DNA of 64,000 nt from Hymenobacter volaticus (GCF_022921055.1 NZ_CP095061.1:4627501-4691500), one strand, 5' to 3'; positions 52,999 to 63,151 are shown, counted from the first letter of the stretch. The notes: generated by a model from the letters alone, not told the origin. Made by a program: numbers and translations.

Positions 52999-55790
52999 GT
53001 GAAAACAAGTACTGCCGCCCCCGATAAGAAGCCCATCCGCATGCACGGCTCGCTCGGCCCCGCTCCCGTGGCCGATACGCCGCTCATGAAGCAATACTAC
53101 CAACTCAAGCAGCAGCACCCGGGCGCGGTGCTCTTGTTCCGAGTCGGTGACTTCTACGAAACCTTCGGCGAAGATGCCGTGACGGCCTCGCGCATCTTAG
53201 ATATTACGCTTACCAAGCGGGGCGCGGGCACTTCTTCGGAAGTAGCCTTGGCTGGCTTTCCCCATCACGCCCTCGACAACTACCTGCCCAAGCTGGTGCG
53301 GGCCGGGCAGCGCGTCGCCATCTGCGACCAGCTCGAAGACCCCAAGCAAGCTAAAGGGCTCGTTAAGCGTGGCATCACCGAACTGGTTACCCCGGGCCTT
53401 AGTCTGCACGACAACGTATTGGAGCGCCGTTCCAATAACTACCTCTGTGCCATTCACTTCGGCAAGCAAGAAGCCGGTATTAGTTTCCTCGACATCAGCA
53501 CTGGGGAGTTCTTGGTGGCGCAAGGAACGGTGGAATATCTTGGCAAGCTGCTCCAGAATTTCCAGCCCGCTGAGGTGCTGTTTTGCAAGAAAAGCCGTCA
53601 GGAATTTGAAGGCCATTTCGGACCCGACTACTGCCATTATGCGTTAGACGAGTGGGTTTTCGGCTTCGACTACGGCTACGAAACCCTCACGCGCCACTTC
53701 AACACCACCTCGCTCAAAGGCTACGGCATCGATTCGCTGCGCGAAGGCATCACAGCGGCAGGCTGCATTCTGCATTATCTCGCCGAAACCAAACATACCG
53801 ATGTAGGCCATATCGGCAGCATTGGCCGCTTGGAGGAAGACAAATACGTTTGGCTTGACCGGTTTACGGTGCGCAACTTGGAATTGGTGCAAGCCCAGCA
53901 CCCCGGTGGCGTGCCCCTCATCGACATTCTCGACCAGACCGTCACGCCCATGGGTGCCCGCCTGCTGCGCAAATGGGTGGTGCTGCCATTGAAAGAGCCC
54001 GCCCAGATTCAGCGCCGCCTCGATACGGTGGAAGCCCTCCTCCAGACCCCGAACTACTCGAAAGTCTGCTGCAACACCTGCGCCAAATCAACGATTTAGA
54101 GCGCCTGATATCTAAAGTGGCCGTGCGCCGCATCAATCCGCGGGAGCTGCTGCAACTAGCCCGTGCGCTGGAAGCCATTGCGCCCATGCGCGAGCAATTG
54201 GCGGCATCTGGCATCAAAGCGCTGCTCAAACTAGCCGATCAGTTGAATCCATGCGCGGCGCTGCGTGAAGAAATCCAGTCGAAGATCCGGGTTGATGCGC
54301 CCCTACTCACCAACCAAGGCGGCGTGCTGAACGAGGGCATAGACAAGGAACTTGATGAGCTACGTGCCATTGCGTTTTCGGGCAAGGATTACCTGTTCCA
54401 ATTGCAGCAACGCGCCGTGCAGGAAACCGGTATTTCGAGCTTGAAAGTAGCCTACAACAAAGTGTTCGGCTACTACCTCGAAGTTACCAACGCTCACAAA
54501 GACAAAGTGCCCGCTTCCTGGATTCGGAAGCAGACGTTGGTTAATGCGGAGCGCTATATCACCGAAGAGCTCAAGACCTACGAGGAAAAGATTCTGCACG
54601 CCGAAGAACGGCTGTTTGTCATCGAGCAGAATATTTACAATGATTTGGTGCTGTCGGCAGCCGAGTACGTAACGCAGATTCAGCAGAATGCCCGCGCCAT
54701 TGGCATCACCGATTGCTTGGCCTCGTTTGCTGCCACGGCCCGGCAATACCGCTACGTAAAGCCCACCGTGAATGATAGCACGGTGTTGGAAATCAAGTCG
54801 GGTCGTCACCCCGTAATCGAACGGCAGCTTCCACCCGGCGAGCAGTACATTCCCAACGACATCCACCTCGACCAAGAAGAACAGCAGATAGTGGTGATTA
54901 CCGGCCCGAACATGGCCGGCAAATCGGCATTGCTGCGCCAAACAGCCCTCATTGTGCTGCTTGCGCAAATCGGCTCCTTTGTGCCAGCCGACGCGGCTAC
55001 CATCGGCATCATCGACAAGATTTTCACCCGTGTGGGCGCTTCCGACAACCTAAGTAAAGGCGAAAGCACGTTCATGGTGGAGATGACCGAAACCGCTAGT
55101 ATCCTCAACAATCTATCGGACCGCAGCCTGGTACTGATGGACGAAATCGGGCGCGGCACCAGCACCTACGACGGCATTAGCATTGCATGGGCGCTAGTCG
55201 AGCACTTGCACAACAACCCCAAGGCCCGCGCCAAAACGCTGTTTGCTACCCACTATCACGAGCTAAACCAACTGGCCGATGACTGCCCGCGCGTACGCAA
55301 CTACAACGTGGCTGTACGCGAAGCCGATGGACGTATTTTGTTTCTGCGCAAGCTCCAAGAAGGTGGCTCTGAGCACAGTTTCGGCATCCATGTTGCCCGT
55401 ATGGCGGGTATGCCGACTTCGGTGGTGCTACGTGCCAACGAAATCATGCACCACTTAGAGCAGGAGCGCGCCAGCGCCGGCCTCGATACCGACGCCCCTA
55501 CCGAGTTTGACGAGGTTTTGTCAGGACTTGATGAGCAGCATGAGGCCAAAGTAGTGCACCTACATGGAGCAGCAGACGCTTCAACTAGCACCCGGGGCCC
55601 TGTGCTCCAGCCCGCGGCTGCAGTGCATAATGCTCCTCGTCCGAGCCTACAACTCAGCATGTTCGAGCCAGCCGATCCGGCTATCGAGCGAGTGCGAGAG
55701 CTGCTCCAAGCGCTGGATGTGAATACCATGAGTCCTATCGAAGCCCTTTTGAAATTAAATGAATTAAAACTAGCGCTAGGCAGCAAGTAA
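52999..55790 (+). CDS. mutS: DNA mismatch repair protein MutS (frameshifted)
   Basis: 930 residues after repair. Mismatch-recognition domain with DFYETFGEDA (Phe-x-Glu wedge), connector, lever, clamp and a C-terminal ATPase: Walker A GPNMAGKSAL, ERESTFMVEM-type stretch KGESTFMVEMTE, Walker B VLMDEIGRGTSTYDG and SEHSFGIHVARMAG. The C4 run 54047-54050 needs one more C, joining VEALLQTP to ELLESLLQHLRQIN. GTG 52999 is preferred (KTSTAAPDKKPIRMHGS); ATG 53041 is the alternative. Recognises mismatches and small loops with MutL. Located right after a REP-like element. Confidence 0.94.
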
Positions 55791-55976
55791 GCTTACCCGT
55801 GCTGCCCATTGACAGCGGACAGCACGGTTACTTTTGCCAGTTACGGCTGCAAATGACAGTTGCATTATGCGGAAGATTGCTGCTAAGAGCATAAGTGAAA
55901 CGAAAAATTTCTACCTGAAAATCAGTTGAAAACGCTCAACATACAGCAGAAATCACACTTTTTTTGAGCCATACTC

Positions 55977-56006
55977 TTGACAAGCCGATTTCCTGTAGTA
56001 CCTTTG
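55977..56006 (+). promoter_or_regulatory. Consensus promoter of tRNA-Gly
   Basis: TTGACA at 55977-55982 (TTG as -33 core) and TACCTTTG at 55999-56006 with exactly 19 bases between TTG and TACC, an ideal Bacteroidota promoter, 34 bases before the tRNA. Confidence 0.85.
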
Positions 56007-56040
56007 TCACACCAAAACGCCACTACGGTGGCTGACTCAA

Positions 56041-56113
56041 GCGAGAGTAGCTCAGTTGGTAGAGCGCGACCTTGCCAAGGTCGAGGTCGCGAGTTCGAAC
56101 CTCGTCTCCCGCT
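56041..56113 (+). tRNA. tRNA-Gly (anticodon GCC)
   Basis: 73-base cloverleaf, anticodon GCC at 56074-56076 in loop TTGCCAA, D-loop AGCTCAGTTGGTAGAG, T-loop GTTCGAAC. CCA is not encoded. The acceptor stem GCGAGAG/CTCCCGC has an A-C mismatch at pair 4-69. Confidence 0.95.
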
Positions 56114-56115
56114 CG

Positions 56116-56147
56116 AAGAGGATGTTGCCCCGCAACATCCTCTTTTT
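56116..56147 (+). terminator. Terminator of tRNA-Gly
   Basis: 13-bp perfect stem AAGAGGATGTTGC/GCAACATCCTCTT with CCC loop, then T-rich. Confidence 0.92.
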
Positions 56148-56151
56148 GTTT

Positions 56152-56182
56152 TTGGCAGCTTAAGTTAGGAGGTATACCTTTG
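56152..56182 (+). promoter_or_regulatory. Consensus promoter of tRNA-Leu
   Basis: TTG 56152-56154 and TACCTTTG 56175-56182, 20 bases between, 16 bases before the tRNA. Confidence 0.8.
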
Positions 56183-56198
56183 TCGCAGCTACCAAAAT

Positions 56199-56285
56199 GC
56201 CGGAGTGGTGGAACTGGTAGACACGAGGGACTTAAAATCCCTTGCTTTCACGAGCGTACGGGTTCGATTCCCGTCTCTGGTACCA
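56199..56285 (+). tRNA. tRNA-Leu (anticodon TAA)
   Basis: 87 bases including encoded CCA (56283-56285). Anticodon TAA at 56233-56235 in loop CTTAAAA. The long variable arm marks a class II tRNA; T-loop is GGTTCGATTCC. Acceptor stem GCCGGAG/CTCTGGT has two G-T wobbles. Decodes UUA and UUG. Confidence 0.95.
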
Positions 56286-56318
56286 AAAGGGCTTTCTACA
56301 AGAGTAGAAAGCCCTTTT
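56285..56318 (+). terminator. Terminator of tRNA-Leu
   Basis: Perfect 15-bp stem AAAAGGGCTTTCTAC/GTAGAAAGCCCTTTT with AAGA loop, starting at the last base of CCA. Confidence 0.9.
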
Positions 56319-56389
56319 ACATTTAACTCGTTTCTGTTCAACCACAAGAGCTAGGCTAGAGCCCATGTAAACAGGGTTTGCTCTTCACA

Positions 56390-57259
56390 CTAACTGGCTA
56401 CTTGCAGCTCAACTCGAGTTGCCTCCCAACCTAGCAGAGCCTGCTTACGGGCAACTCCCCAGCGGTACCCACCTGGCCCGCCGTGCTGCTGAATAACGCG
56501 GTGGCAAGGTATCAAATAGCCAATGGCATTGGCTCCAACGGCTCCACCTACGGCCTGGCTCGCGCGAGGCTGTCCTAGTGCGGTAGCTATATCCTGGTAG
56601 GAAACCATAGCCCCCGATGGAATACGCAGTAATGCTTCCCAAACCTTAATCTGAAAATTAGTGCCTTTTATCAGCAGGTTGAACGGCTTGGTTGCATCGG
56701 CGGCACCAGAGAATAGTTGTGCAGCTACTGCTTCGGTCCTGGCGAAATCAGGCGTCAACGTTGCTTCCGGCCACGCGGCCCGCAATTGGGCTAATGTAGC
56801 GTCTCGCTCCCTTGCATCGTGAAAGGTAAGGCCACAGATACCTCGCTCTGTGAGGCTAAGCAAGCATTCACCGAAGAGAGTAGCATGAAAGCCGTAAACA
56901 ATATGCATTCCTGATGCCTGTTCTTTATACTCTCCCGGCGTCATGGCTTCGTACGTGACGAACAGATCATGCAGACGGCTAGACCCCGATAAGCCTGCTT
57001 GGTAGGTGGCATCTAGCACGCTCCCCGACTCGGCCAGCACCTGCTTGGCGTATTCCTTGGTTAAGAAGCGCACGAACCGCTGCGGACTGATGCCGGCCCA
57101 CCGGGTGAATAGCCTATTAAAATGAAACGGGCTGACGTGCACGTGAGCCGCAATATCTTCGAGGGTTGGGTGCTGCGTATAGTTAGCTGCAATAAACGCT
57201 ATAGCCTGTTCTACTCGAGCGTAATCTAAAGCTACTTGCGAAGTGAGGTGGAGTGCCAT
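56390..57259 (-). CDS. AraC helix-turn-helix/O6-methylguanine-DNA methyltransferase fusion
   Basis: 289 residues from ATG 57259. N-terminal AraC-type HTH (about 12-115: PTLEDIAAHVHVSPFHFNRL, GLSGSSRLHDLF) and C-terminal MGMT domain with acceptor Cys in AIGYLIPCHRVIQQHGG. FQIKVWEALLRIPSGAMVSY marks its DNA-binding helix. The N-terminal zinc domain of E. coli Ada, which takes methyl from phosphotriesters, is missing. It repairs O6-alkylguanine and may regulate DNA repair genes. The upstream start at 57313 would add a random stretch. Monocistronic. Confidence 0.9.
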   Translation of the reverse strand: MALHLTSQVALDYARVEQAIAFIAANYTQHPTLEDIAAHVHVSPFHFNRLFTRWAGISPQRFVRFLTKEYAKQVLAESGSVLDATYQAGLSGSSRLHDLFVTYEAMTPGEYKEQASGMHIVYGFHATLFGECLLSLTERGICGLTFHDARERDATLAQLRAAWPEATLTPDFARTEAVAAQLFSGAADATKPFNLLIKGTNFQIKVWEALLRIPSGAMVSYQDIATALGQPRASQAVGGAVGANAIGYLIPCHRVIQQHGGPGGYRWGVARKQALLGWEATRVELQVAS

Positions 57260-57735
57260 AAGTTGGTTTGCTAGTATGCTACCAAAAGTACCTACCACGA
57301 TACTGCCCCTCAATCTGAATCTTGCGATGTTTGCTGCGCTTAGTTACGAGTACTTAAGCGAGTACCATGTAAAAGGTCTCATGCCTAACCTATAGTGCTC
57401 ATAGCAAGGAACTGTACGAAACTTATGAGCTATGCTTATAACATTATAAGCGAAAGTACGGTATCTATACTTGTACTATAACCTAGGTAGAAGTAGTTGG
57501 GAAAGTGCGTGAGTTGAACAACAGGGCTAAAAGTCACTAAAGTCAGACAGATTTAGGAGTGAAGGCACACTAGCTAACTAATCAGCCAATGTATTCTTCA
57601 TATCTAAAGAATAATGTCCGTCTTAGTTACCTTCCAGCATATCTTGACTGAAAATGGCTACTGCATCAAATAAACAACGCTTATATTTCGCTAAATAAGC
57701 TATAAACTTCGACGTTTTTTCACATCGTCTATCTT
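57260..57735. other. Divergent intergenic region, no gene seen
   Basis: 476 bases, AT-rich at 57400-57500 (ATAACATTATAAGCG). No consensus promoter or repeat found. Confidence 0.4.
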
Positions 57736-58464
57736 ATGTCCAATCCGGGGGCACTTACTTGTTTGGTCATTGATGATGACACCATGAACCGGCTTACGCT
57801 GGAACATTATATTGGCTTAACAGAATCTTTGCAGTTGGTAGGCTCTCTTAATGATGGCGCCCAGGGTCTGAATTTCTTTCGGGCTGGCAACAAGGTTGAT
57901 CTACTGTTTCTCGACGTTGAAATGCCAAACCTTAGTGGCTTAGAGCTTCTTCGGGTCCTTACCGACCCACCCGAAGTTATTCTAGCCACTTCCTACGAGC
58001 ATTTTGCCGTCGATGCTTTTGCATTGCGCGTAACCGACTATCTGGTGAAGCCCTTCGACTATGCGCGGTTTAGCCAAGCAGTACAGCGTGTATTAGAACG
58101 GCGGCCTACTTCAACCATACAGCCTCCTGCTCCTCCGTCGGCGCCCGTGTCTTCTGACCTGTTCGTGAAGGTGAACAACCGGATGGTGCGCCTCAATTTC
58201 GATGAGGTGCTCTACATCGAAGCGCTGTCCGATTATGTAACCATTGTGACGCTACGCCAGAAGCATATCGTGTACACCACGCTCAAGTCGTTTGCGGCGC
58301 GCCTCTCCTTCGACCATTTCGTGCGGGTGCACCGTTCTTACATCTTGAATATGAAGCATGTAGAGTCGATTGAGGATAACACAGCCCGGCTGGTTGGCGG
58401 GCATCAGATACCCATCGGCGTTTCGTATCAGGAAGCGTTTTTCAAGAATCTGAACCGTTTTTAG
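57736..58464 (+). CDS. LytTR response regulator
   Basis: 242 residues. Receiver domain 1-120 with VIDDDTMN pocket and phospho-acceptor Asp60 in LLFLDVEMPNLSGLE, Lys in DYLVKPFD. A Pro-rich linker (about 125-140) leads to a LytTR DNA-binding domain (about 141-240) with FDEVLYIEALSDYV and FVRVHRSYILN. It binds DNA at imperfect direct repeats after phosphorylation. It lies tail to tail with a large hybrid histidine kinase 60 bases away; whether they are partners is not evident, because LytTR regulators usually pair with histidine kinases of another class. Confidence 0.92.
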   Translation: MSNPGALTCLVIDDDTMNRLTLEHYIGLTESLQLVGSLNDGAQGLNFFRAGNKVDLLFLDVEMPNLSGLELLRVLTDPPEVILATSYEHFAVDAFALRVTDYLVKPFDYARFSQAVQRVLERRPTSTIQPPAPPSAPVSSDLFVKVNNRMVRLNFDEVLYIEALSDYVTIVTLRQKHIVYTTLKSFAARLSFDHFVRVHRSYILNMKHVESIEDNTARLVGGHQIPIGVSYQEAFFKNLNRF

Positions 58465-58523
58465 CGCCTATAGGAAGCAACACTACTTCTTTGATCCACA
58501 CGAAATCTTGAGAGCCCTATAGC

Positions 58524-61349
58524 TTAGCCTACAGCTAACTGTAATGCAGCACATACGCGCTCTAGCAACTCACTTAGACGGCGGGCTGCTACTTGCCGGG
58601 TTTCGGGAGAGGCGTGCTGCTCTTCCAATATATGTAGATCGTCGAAGGCTGCTGCTACTTGAAACAGTTTCAGAGAGGATTTCAGCTTGTGCGCCAGCGT
58701 AGTCAAACCCAACCAGTCTTTAGCCGCAGCAGCATCGGTTAGGTCGGTAGCTACTACAGGTATTTCGGTTAGAAATACATTGATCATGCGACGCATGAAA
58801 TCCTGATTGCCATGGGCGTTTCGCTCTAGTTGACTTAAATCAAAGAGGGGAGCAGCCATTGAGGCTTTATTAGTTGGCGCTGGCACAGCGGCTGGCGTGG
58901 CAGGCATGGTGGGTCGGTTGTCGGCGGGGAAAAGCTGGGCCACTAATTTTTGGTAGAGGTCGGCCTCTTCGAAAGGTTTGGTAAGACAGTCGTTCATGCC
59001 AGCTTGTAGGTACCGCTCCCGGTCGGTGCGGAAAGCATTAGCCGTGAGGGCAATTATCGGAATATCAGCCCGTGCAGGGTCCGAGCTTTGGCGGATAGCT
59101 TCGGTCACTTCCAAGCCACTCATGCCCGGCATCTGAATGTCCATCAATATCACGTCGTAGTCGCGCGCCTGAAACAAGGCCAACGCATCGGGACCGTTCA
59201 CGGCGCTATCAACGGCAATACCCCAATTCTTGAGAATAAGGGTCGTGAGTTGACGATTAGTTGCACTATCCTCAGCCAGCAGCACACGGGTACCGCGGAG
59301 ACGGTTATAATCGGGAACGGCGGGCAAGGGTGGTGCCTGCTGGTCGGGCGCTTTAGGTAGCGTAAGCGTGAAGGCAAACCATGTGCCTTGCCCCGGTGTG
59401 CTTGACAGCTCTAATTCGCCGCCTAGTTGCTGCACCAAGCTCCGGCTAATGGTAAGGCCAAGTCCAGTACCGCCGAAACGACGAGACGTGTCGGCGTAGG
59501 CTTGGGTGAAATTCTCGAAAATCTGTTCTTGCTTGTCGGCTGGAATACCAATGCCCGTATCGCGCACCCAGAACCGAATGGTAACGGCAGTAGGTGTATC
59601 ACGGAGTACGTCGCTGCCTAGCGTGACGCTGCCTCGCTCCGTGAACTTAATGGCGTTGCTAAGCAAGTTGAGCAACACTTGGTTAAGCCGGTAAGGGTCG
59701 CTGAGCACCACAGGCTCGGAGAGGCTTAGTGGCTGGATATCGAATAGTAGATTTTTCTCAGCGGCGCGGTACGCTAAGGTTTGAGCTGCCGTGCGAATGG
59801 ATTTGCTGAGGTCGAAAGGTATATGCTCGAGTTCAAGCTTGCCCGCGGATATTTTAGCCATATCCAATACATCGTTGAGAACGGCCAACAGGTTGCGGCC
59901 CGATGTCAGAATTGTATCTAAATATTGACGTTGCTGCGCATCGAGGGGAGTTTTGGCGAGCAAGCCCGCCATGCCAAGCACGCCGTTCATGGGGGTACGG
60001 ATTTCATGGCTCATGTTGGCCAAGAAATTTTCTTTGGCGCGGGCGTTTGCTTCGGCTTCGCGCTTGGCACGGCGTAACTCCCGTTCGGCCTGTACTCGCT
60101 CTGTGATTACTTGCCCGTAAGCTACCACGTACGGCTCTTTCCCTGGATCATCCACTTTGAAATTGTTGAATAGAATATAGTGCTGTTCGTCGTGCTGGTT
60201 GACAAGCTTCATCACCCCCTGACTATGCTTATTTACTTTGATTTCAGTTAGGTATTGCTGCACACCGGCGCGCAGTTCGGGTGGTACAGCCTGCGTAAGA
60301 TGGCACCCAACAATAGCGGCAGCTGGCAGTCCCATCAACTCCTCCACAGCCGGATTCACTGATAGCAGGTGGCCCTGCATATCATGGGTGCCAATAAGCG
60401 CCTGGGTATGGGCCAGCAAGTCGCGGTACTGGGTGGTGCTACGCTCTAGCGTCTGGCGAGCTTCTTTTATTTCGGTGATATCAGTAGCAATAGTCAGGAC
60501 GTGCACCGTACCGTCGGGCTGGGGCAGCGGTAGCTTACTGATCTGAAACCACAGCACGCTACCATCGCCTAGGGTGCAAGAGCTTTCTTGCATAACGGGA
60601 TGCTGGTGGTGCAGCACTTCCCGATAGGCTGCCTCCCACTGGCGCAGTTCAATGGCTTCGGCCAGATTCAGTTGTTGCGGTGCCGCATGGTGAGTACGCG
60701 CCGCCAGCTCATAAAAAGCCCGATTACGGAAGATAAGCTGCCCTAGCGCATCGCGCACGTAGATGACTTGCGGGCTTGCGTCGGTTACCTGCTGAATAAG
60801 AGTTTGTCGCTCGTCGGCAATGGTTTTATTTTGACGGCTGCGCACTTCGGCAGCTAGTCGCTCGGTGATGTCCAAGCCATAGCCTAACATCAGTGGCGGC
60901 TCAGCAGCAGGCCGCGCCATAGGCTTGAAATAGCGCTGGTGGCTGCGCGGGCCTTCCGGATAGGGTGTAACATCCTCCCAGCTAACTTGCTGTTGCTCTT
61001 GCAAGACCTTATCGAAGACGCGACGCCGCTGTTCGGCTAACTCAACGGGGAAATGATATCGCTGGCAGTAATCGAGTACTGTATGCCCCAGTAGCCAGGT
61101 GCGGGCTTCCTCGTCGGGCACGGCCTGCGGATTGGCATACACATAGCGAAAGTGCTGATCCAGAACCACTACCTCAATAGGAAGCTCCTGAAGAATATCG
61201 GCGTAAAAGTCGCGCTGAGCACGCAATTGTTGTTCTCGTTGTTGGGCAGCTGCTAACTCCCGCTTCAACTCGTCCACCTGCCCATCGGTAGCAGGTTGCC
61301 CTGGTTGGCCGGTGGCGAAAAGTGGGATGGAGGGAGCAGATGGTTTCAT
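58524..61349 (-). CDS. Hybrid sensor histidine kinase with PAS, receiver and Hpt domains
   Basis: 941 residues, soluble. N-terminal coiled coil (about 22-50), three PAS domains (about 50-165, 188-293, 305-418), HisKA with His448 in NMSHEIRTPMNGVLG, HATPase with NLLSNAIKFT, DTGIGIP and GGTGLGL (about 550-660), receiver with Asp737 in VILMDIQMPGMSG, and an Hpt domain with His887 in LAHKLKSS. All phosphorelay sites are intact. Each PAS domain could bind a small molecule. No membrane segment, so it senses inside the cell. An adjacent partner regulator without DNA-binding domain is not seen. Confidence 0.93.
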   Translation of the reverse strand: MKPSAPSIPLFATGQPGQPATDGQVDELKRELAAAQQREQQLRAQRDFYADILQELPIEVVVLDQHFRYVYANPQAVPDEEARTWLLGHTVLDYCQRYHFPVELAEQRRRVFDKVLQEQQQVSWEDVTPYPEGPRSHQRYFKPMARPAAEPPLMLGYGLDITERLAAEVRSRQNKTIADERQTLIQQVTDASPQVIYVRDALGQLIFRNRAFYELAARTHHAAPQQLNLAEAIELRQWEAAYREVLHHQHPVMQESSCTLGDGSVLWFQISKLPLPQPDGTVHVLTIATDITEIKEARQTLERSTTQYRDLLAHTQALIGTHDMQGHLLSVNPAVEELMGLPAAAIVGCHLTQAVPPELRAGVQQYLTEIKVNKHSQGVMKLVNQHDEQHYILFNNFKVDDPGKEPYVVAYGQVITERVQAERELRRAKREAEANARAKENFLANMSHEIRTPMNGVLGMAGLLAKTPLDAQQRQYLDTILTSGRNLLAVLNDVLDMAKISAGKLELEHIPFDLSKSIRTAAQTLAYRAAEKNLLFDIQPLSLSEPVVLSDPYRLNQVLLNLLSNAIKFTERGSVTLGSDVLRDTPTAVTIRFWVRDTGIGIPADKQEQIFENFTQAYADTSRRFGGTGLGLTISRSLVQQLGGELELSSTPGQGTWFAFTLTLPKAPDQQAPPLPAVPDYNRLRGTRVLLAEDSATNRQLTTLILKNWGIAVDSAVNGPDALALFQARDYDVILMDIQMPGMSGLEVTEAIRQSSDPARADIPIIALTANAFRTDRERYLQAGMNDCLTKPFEEADLYQKLVAQLFPADNRPTMPATPAAVPAPTNKASMAAPLFDLSQLERNAHGNQDFMRRMINVFLTEIPVVATDLTDAAAAKDWLGLTTLAHKLKSSLKLFQVAAAFDDLHILEEQHASPETRQVAARRLSELLERVCAALQLAVG

Positions 61350-61854
61350 AAAAGAAGCACAGCGCGGTTTTTACAACTTCACTAAGGTAATGCCTATAGA
61401 GCGGCATCCCAGAGGGGCTGGCTGAACTATGCAGCCTAGCCGCCAAGCAAGCCACCTTACTCGGTCAGTACAACTACATTTGGCGAAGCCATATGCTTTA
61501 TATATTCATATTACTACAAATAAGTGCAAACCAGTAAACATAAACGTTACGCCCTCACCTTCAAGTCTCTTCTTTGCTCGTCAGTGAAATGTGCTAGCGC
61601 AATAGCACCCCCCGCACGATAATAGCCAATGGTCAGACAATAAAGTCGATAAGGCGCTGAAGCGGACGGTAAAGTTCTGAGACAGATAACATCTATAGCG
61701 TACAAACGTAGCCAAGTAAGTCCAAAATGCGCAATTGCAGCGTCTAACAACCGCACATCCTTTTCTATTGAATGCTATAGTCCTAGCTTACTCTTACTAG
61801 GCGAAGCCTCCTGATTCTTTACCTTTATTGCCATCCTCCTACTCAGCACCACCT
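61350..61854. promoter_or_regulatory. Divergent intergenic region with moxR promoter element
   Basis: 505 bases. TACCTTTA at 61820-61827 is a near-consensus -7 element, 27 bases before the MoxR ATG. A 69-codon minus-strand frame at 61547-61756 has no recognisable features and is not called. Confidence 0.45.
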
Positions 61855-62838
61855 ATGCTTTCGCCTGAAACCACCTCTATTCCCGACTATCAGCAGAAAA
61901 TCAAGCAAGTATTTGCCGAGGTTGGGAAAGTAGTGGTAGGCCAACATTACATGGTTGGGCGCCTACTGATCGGCTTATTTACGGGCGGCCACATCTTGCT
62001 CGAGGGCGTACCTGGCCTAGCCAAAACCCTTACTATCAGCACGCTATCCAAAGTATTGCACTTGGATTTTCAGCGTGTACAATTCACGCCCGACTTGTTG
62101 CCTTCCGACTTGGTGGGCACCATGATTTACAACCAGAATCAGTCGGTATTTGAAGTAAAAAAGGGTCCTATCTTCTCCAACCTCGTACTGGCCGACGAAA
62201 TCAACCGCTCTCCTGCCAAGGTACAGAGCGCCCTGTTAGAAGCCATGCAGGAGAAACAAGTGACAATTGGCGAAACGACTTATCCACTGGATTTGCCTTT
62301 TCTGGTGCTGGCTACCCAAAACCCAGTAGAGCAGGAAGGCACTTATCCTTTGCCTGAGGCTCAGGTCGACCGGTTTATGATGAAGGTCTTTGTGGATTAC
62401 CTGAAAAAAACCGACGAGCTGGAAGTAATGCGCCGGATGGCTAACATGAGCTACGTAGGTGAGGTCAACCCAATTCTAACCAAGGAAGACATCTTCGGTA
62501 TTCGTCAGCAAATTAATCAGGTTCAGATTTCAGAGACGCTCGAGAAATACATCATTGAGCTAGTATTTGCAACCCGCAAGCCTACCGACTACGACCTTCC
62601 CCAATTTCAGCAGTACGTGCAGTTTGGTGTAAGCCCGAGGGCCAGCATTGCCTTGCACCGAGCCGCCAAAGCCGTAGCCTACTTCGATGAGCGTGACTAC
62701 GTGCTGCCAGAAGACATAAAAGACGTGGCCACCGACGTACTCAACCACCGCATTCTGCTAACCTACGAAGCCGAAGCCGATGGTATTCGCACCCAGGATT
62801 TCATTGAAGCCATTCTCGGCAAGGTGCCGATCAGCTAA
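61855..62838 (+). CDS. MoxR family AAA+ ATPase
   Basis: 327 residues from ATG 61855. Walker A GVPGLAKTLTIS, Walker B LVLADEINRSPAKVQSALLEA, sensor 1 ATQNPVEQEGTYPLPEAQVDRF and arginine-rich C-terminal helical domain (FGVSPRASIALHRAAK). MoxR ATPases act as chaperones for metal or complex assembly, usually with von Willebrand factor A proteins. Here no DUF58 or VWA gene follows; two minus-strand genes come instead. The promoter element upstream excludes the TTG at 61828. Confidence 0.94.
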   Translation: MLSPETTSIPDYQQKIKQVFAEVGKVVVGQHYMVGRLLIGLFTGGHILLEGVPGLAKTLTISTLSKVLHLDFQRVQFTPDLLPSDLVGTMIYNQNQSVFEVKKGPIFSNLVLADEINRSPAKVQSALLEAMQEKQVTIGETTYPLDLPFLVLATQNPVEQEGTYPLPEAQVDRFMMKVFVDYLKKTDELEVMRRMANMSYVGEVNPILTKEDIFGIRQQINQVQISETLEKYIIELVFATRKPTDYDLPQFQQYVQFGVSPRASIALHRAAKAVAYFDERDYVLPEDIKDVATDVLNHRILLTYEAEADGIRTQDFIEAILGKVPIS

Positions 62839-62857
62839 GTAATAGAGCAGCCAGACA

Positions 62858-63151
62858 TTAATGTGCGGCCCTGGCAAAAGTAGATGCCTGAGGTTTTACC
62901 GGCCCAGGAATAGCACGTATTGCACCCTGATTGACAGGCAATTGAAAACTTTGCGGTGGCAATATCAGGTTACTGGTCGTGCGCTTTTTGACGGCGGGTT
63001 GCGTTGGAGTATAGCCTGCTACTCTTCCCACAATCAGCAACAGAAACAAAGCAACAGTTAGCAGCCACAAGCCCGACGAATCGGGCCGGCCAGGAGTTGC
63101 AACACGAGAGGGCAATGGCAATTTGGTAGAGGACTGAATCAGAACGGCCAT
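62858..63151 (-). CDS. Small single-TM hypothetical protein
   Basis: 97 residues. One hydrophobic helix SSGLWLLTVALFLLLIVGRV (about 25-44) preceded by a Ser/Pro N-terminus and followed by a Thr/Pro/Gln-rich region, probably periplasmic. Family not recognised. Convergent with moxR, 20 bases apart, without terminator between. Base usage similar to coding DNA. The downstream neighbour on the same strand also has Pro/Ser-rich composition. Confidence 0.5.
   Translation of the reverse strand: MAVLIQSSTKLPLPSRVATPGRPDSSGLWLLTVALFLLLIVGRVAGYTPTQPAVKKRTTSNLILPPQSFQLPVNQGAIRAIPGPVKPQASTFARAAH

Noticed and set aside
61547-61756. 69-codon minus-strand frame between kinase and moxR
   Set aside because: No family, signal peptide or ribosome site, and composition does not look coding; more likely chance.
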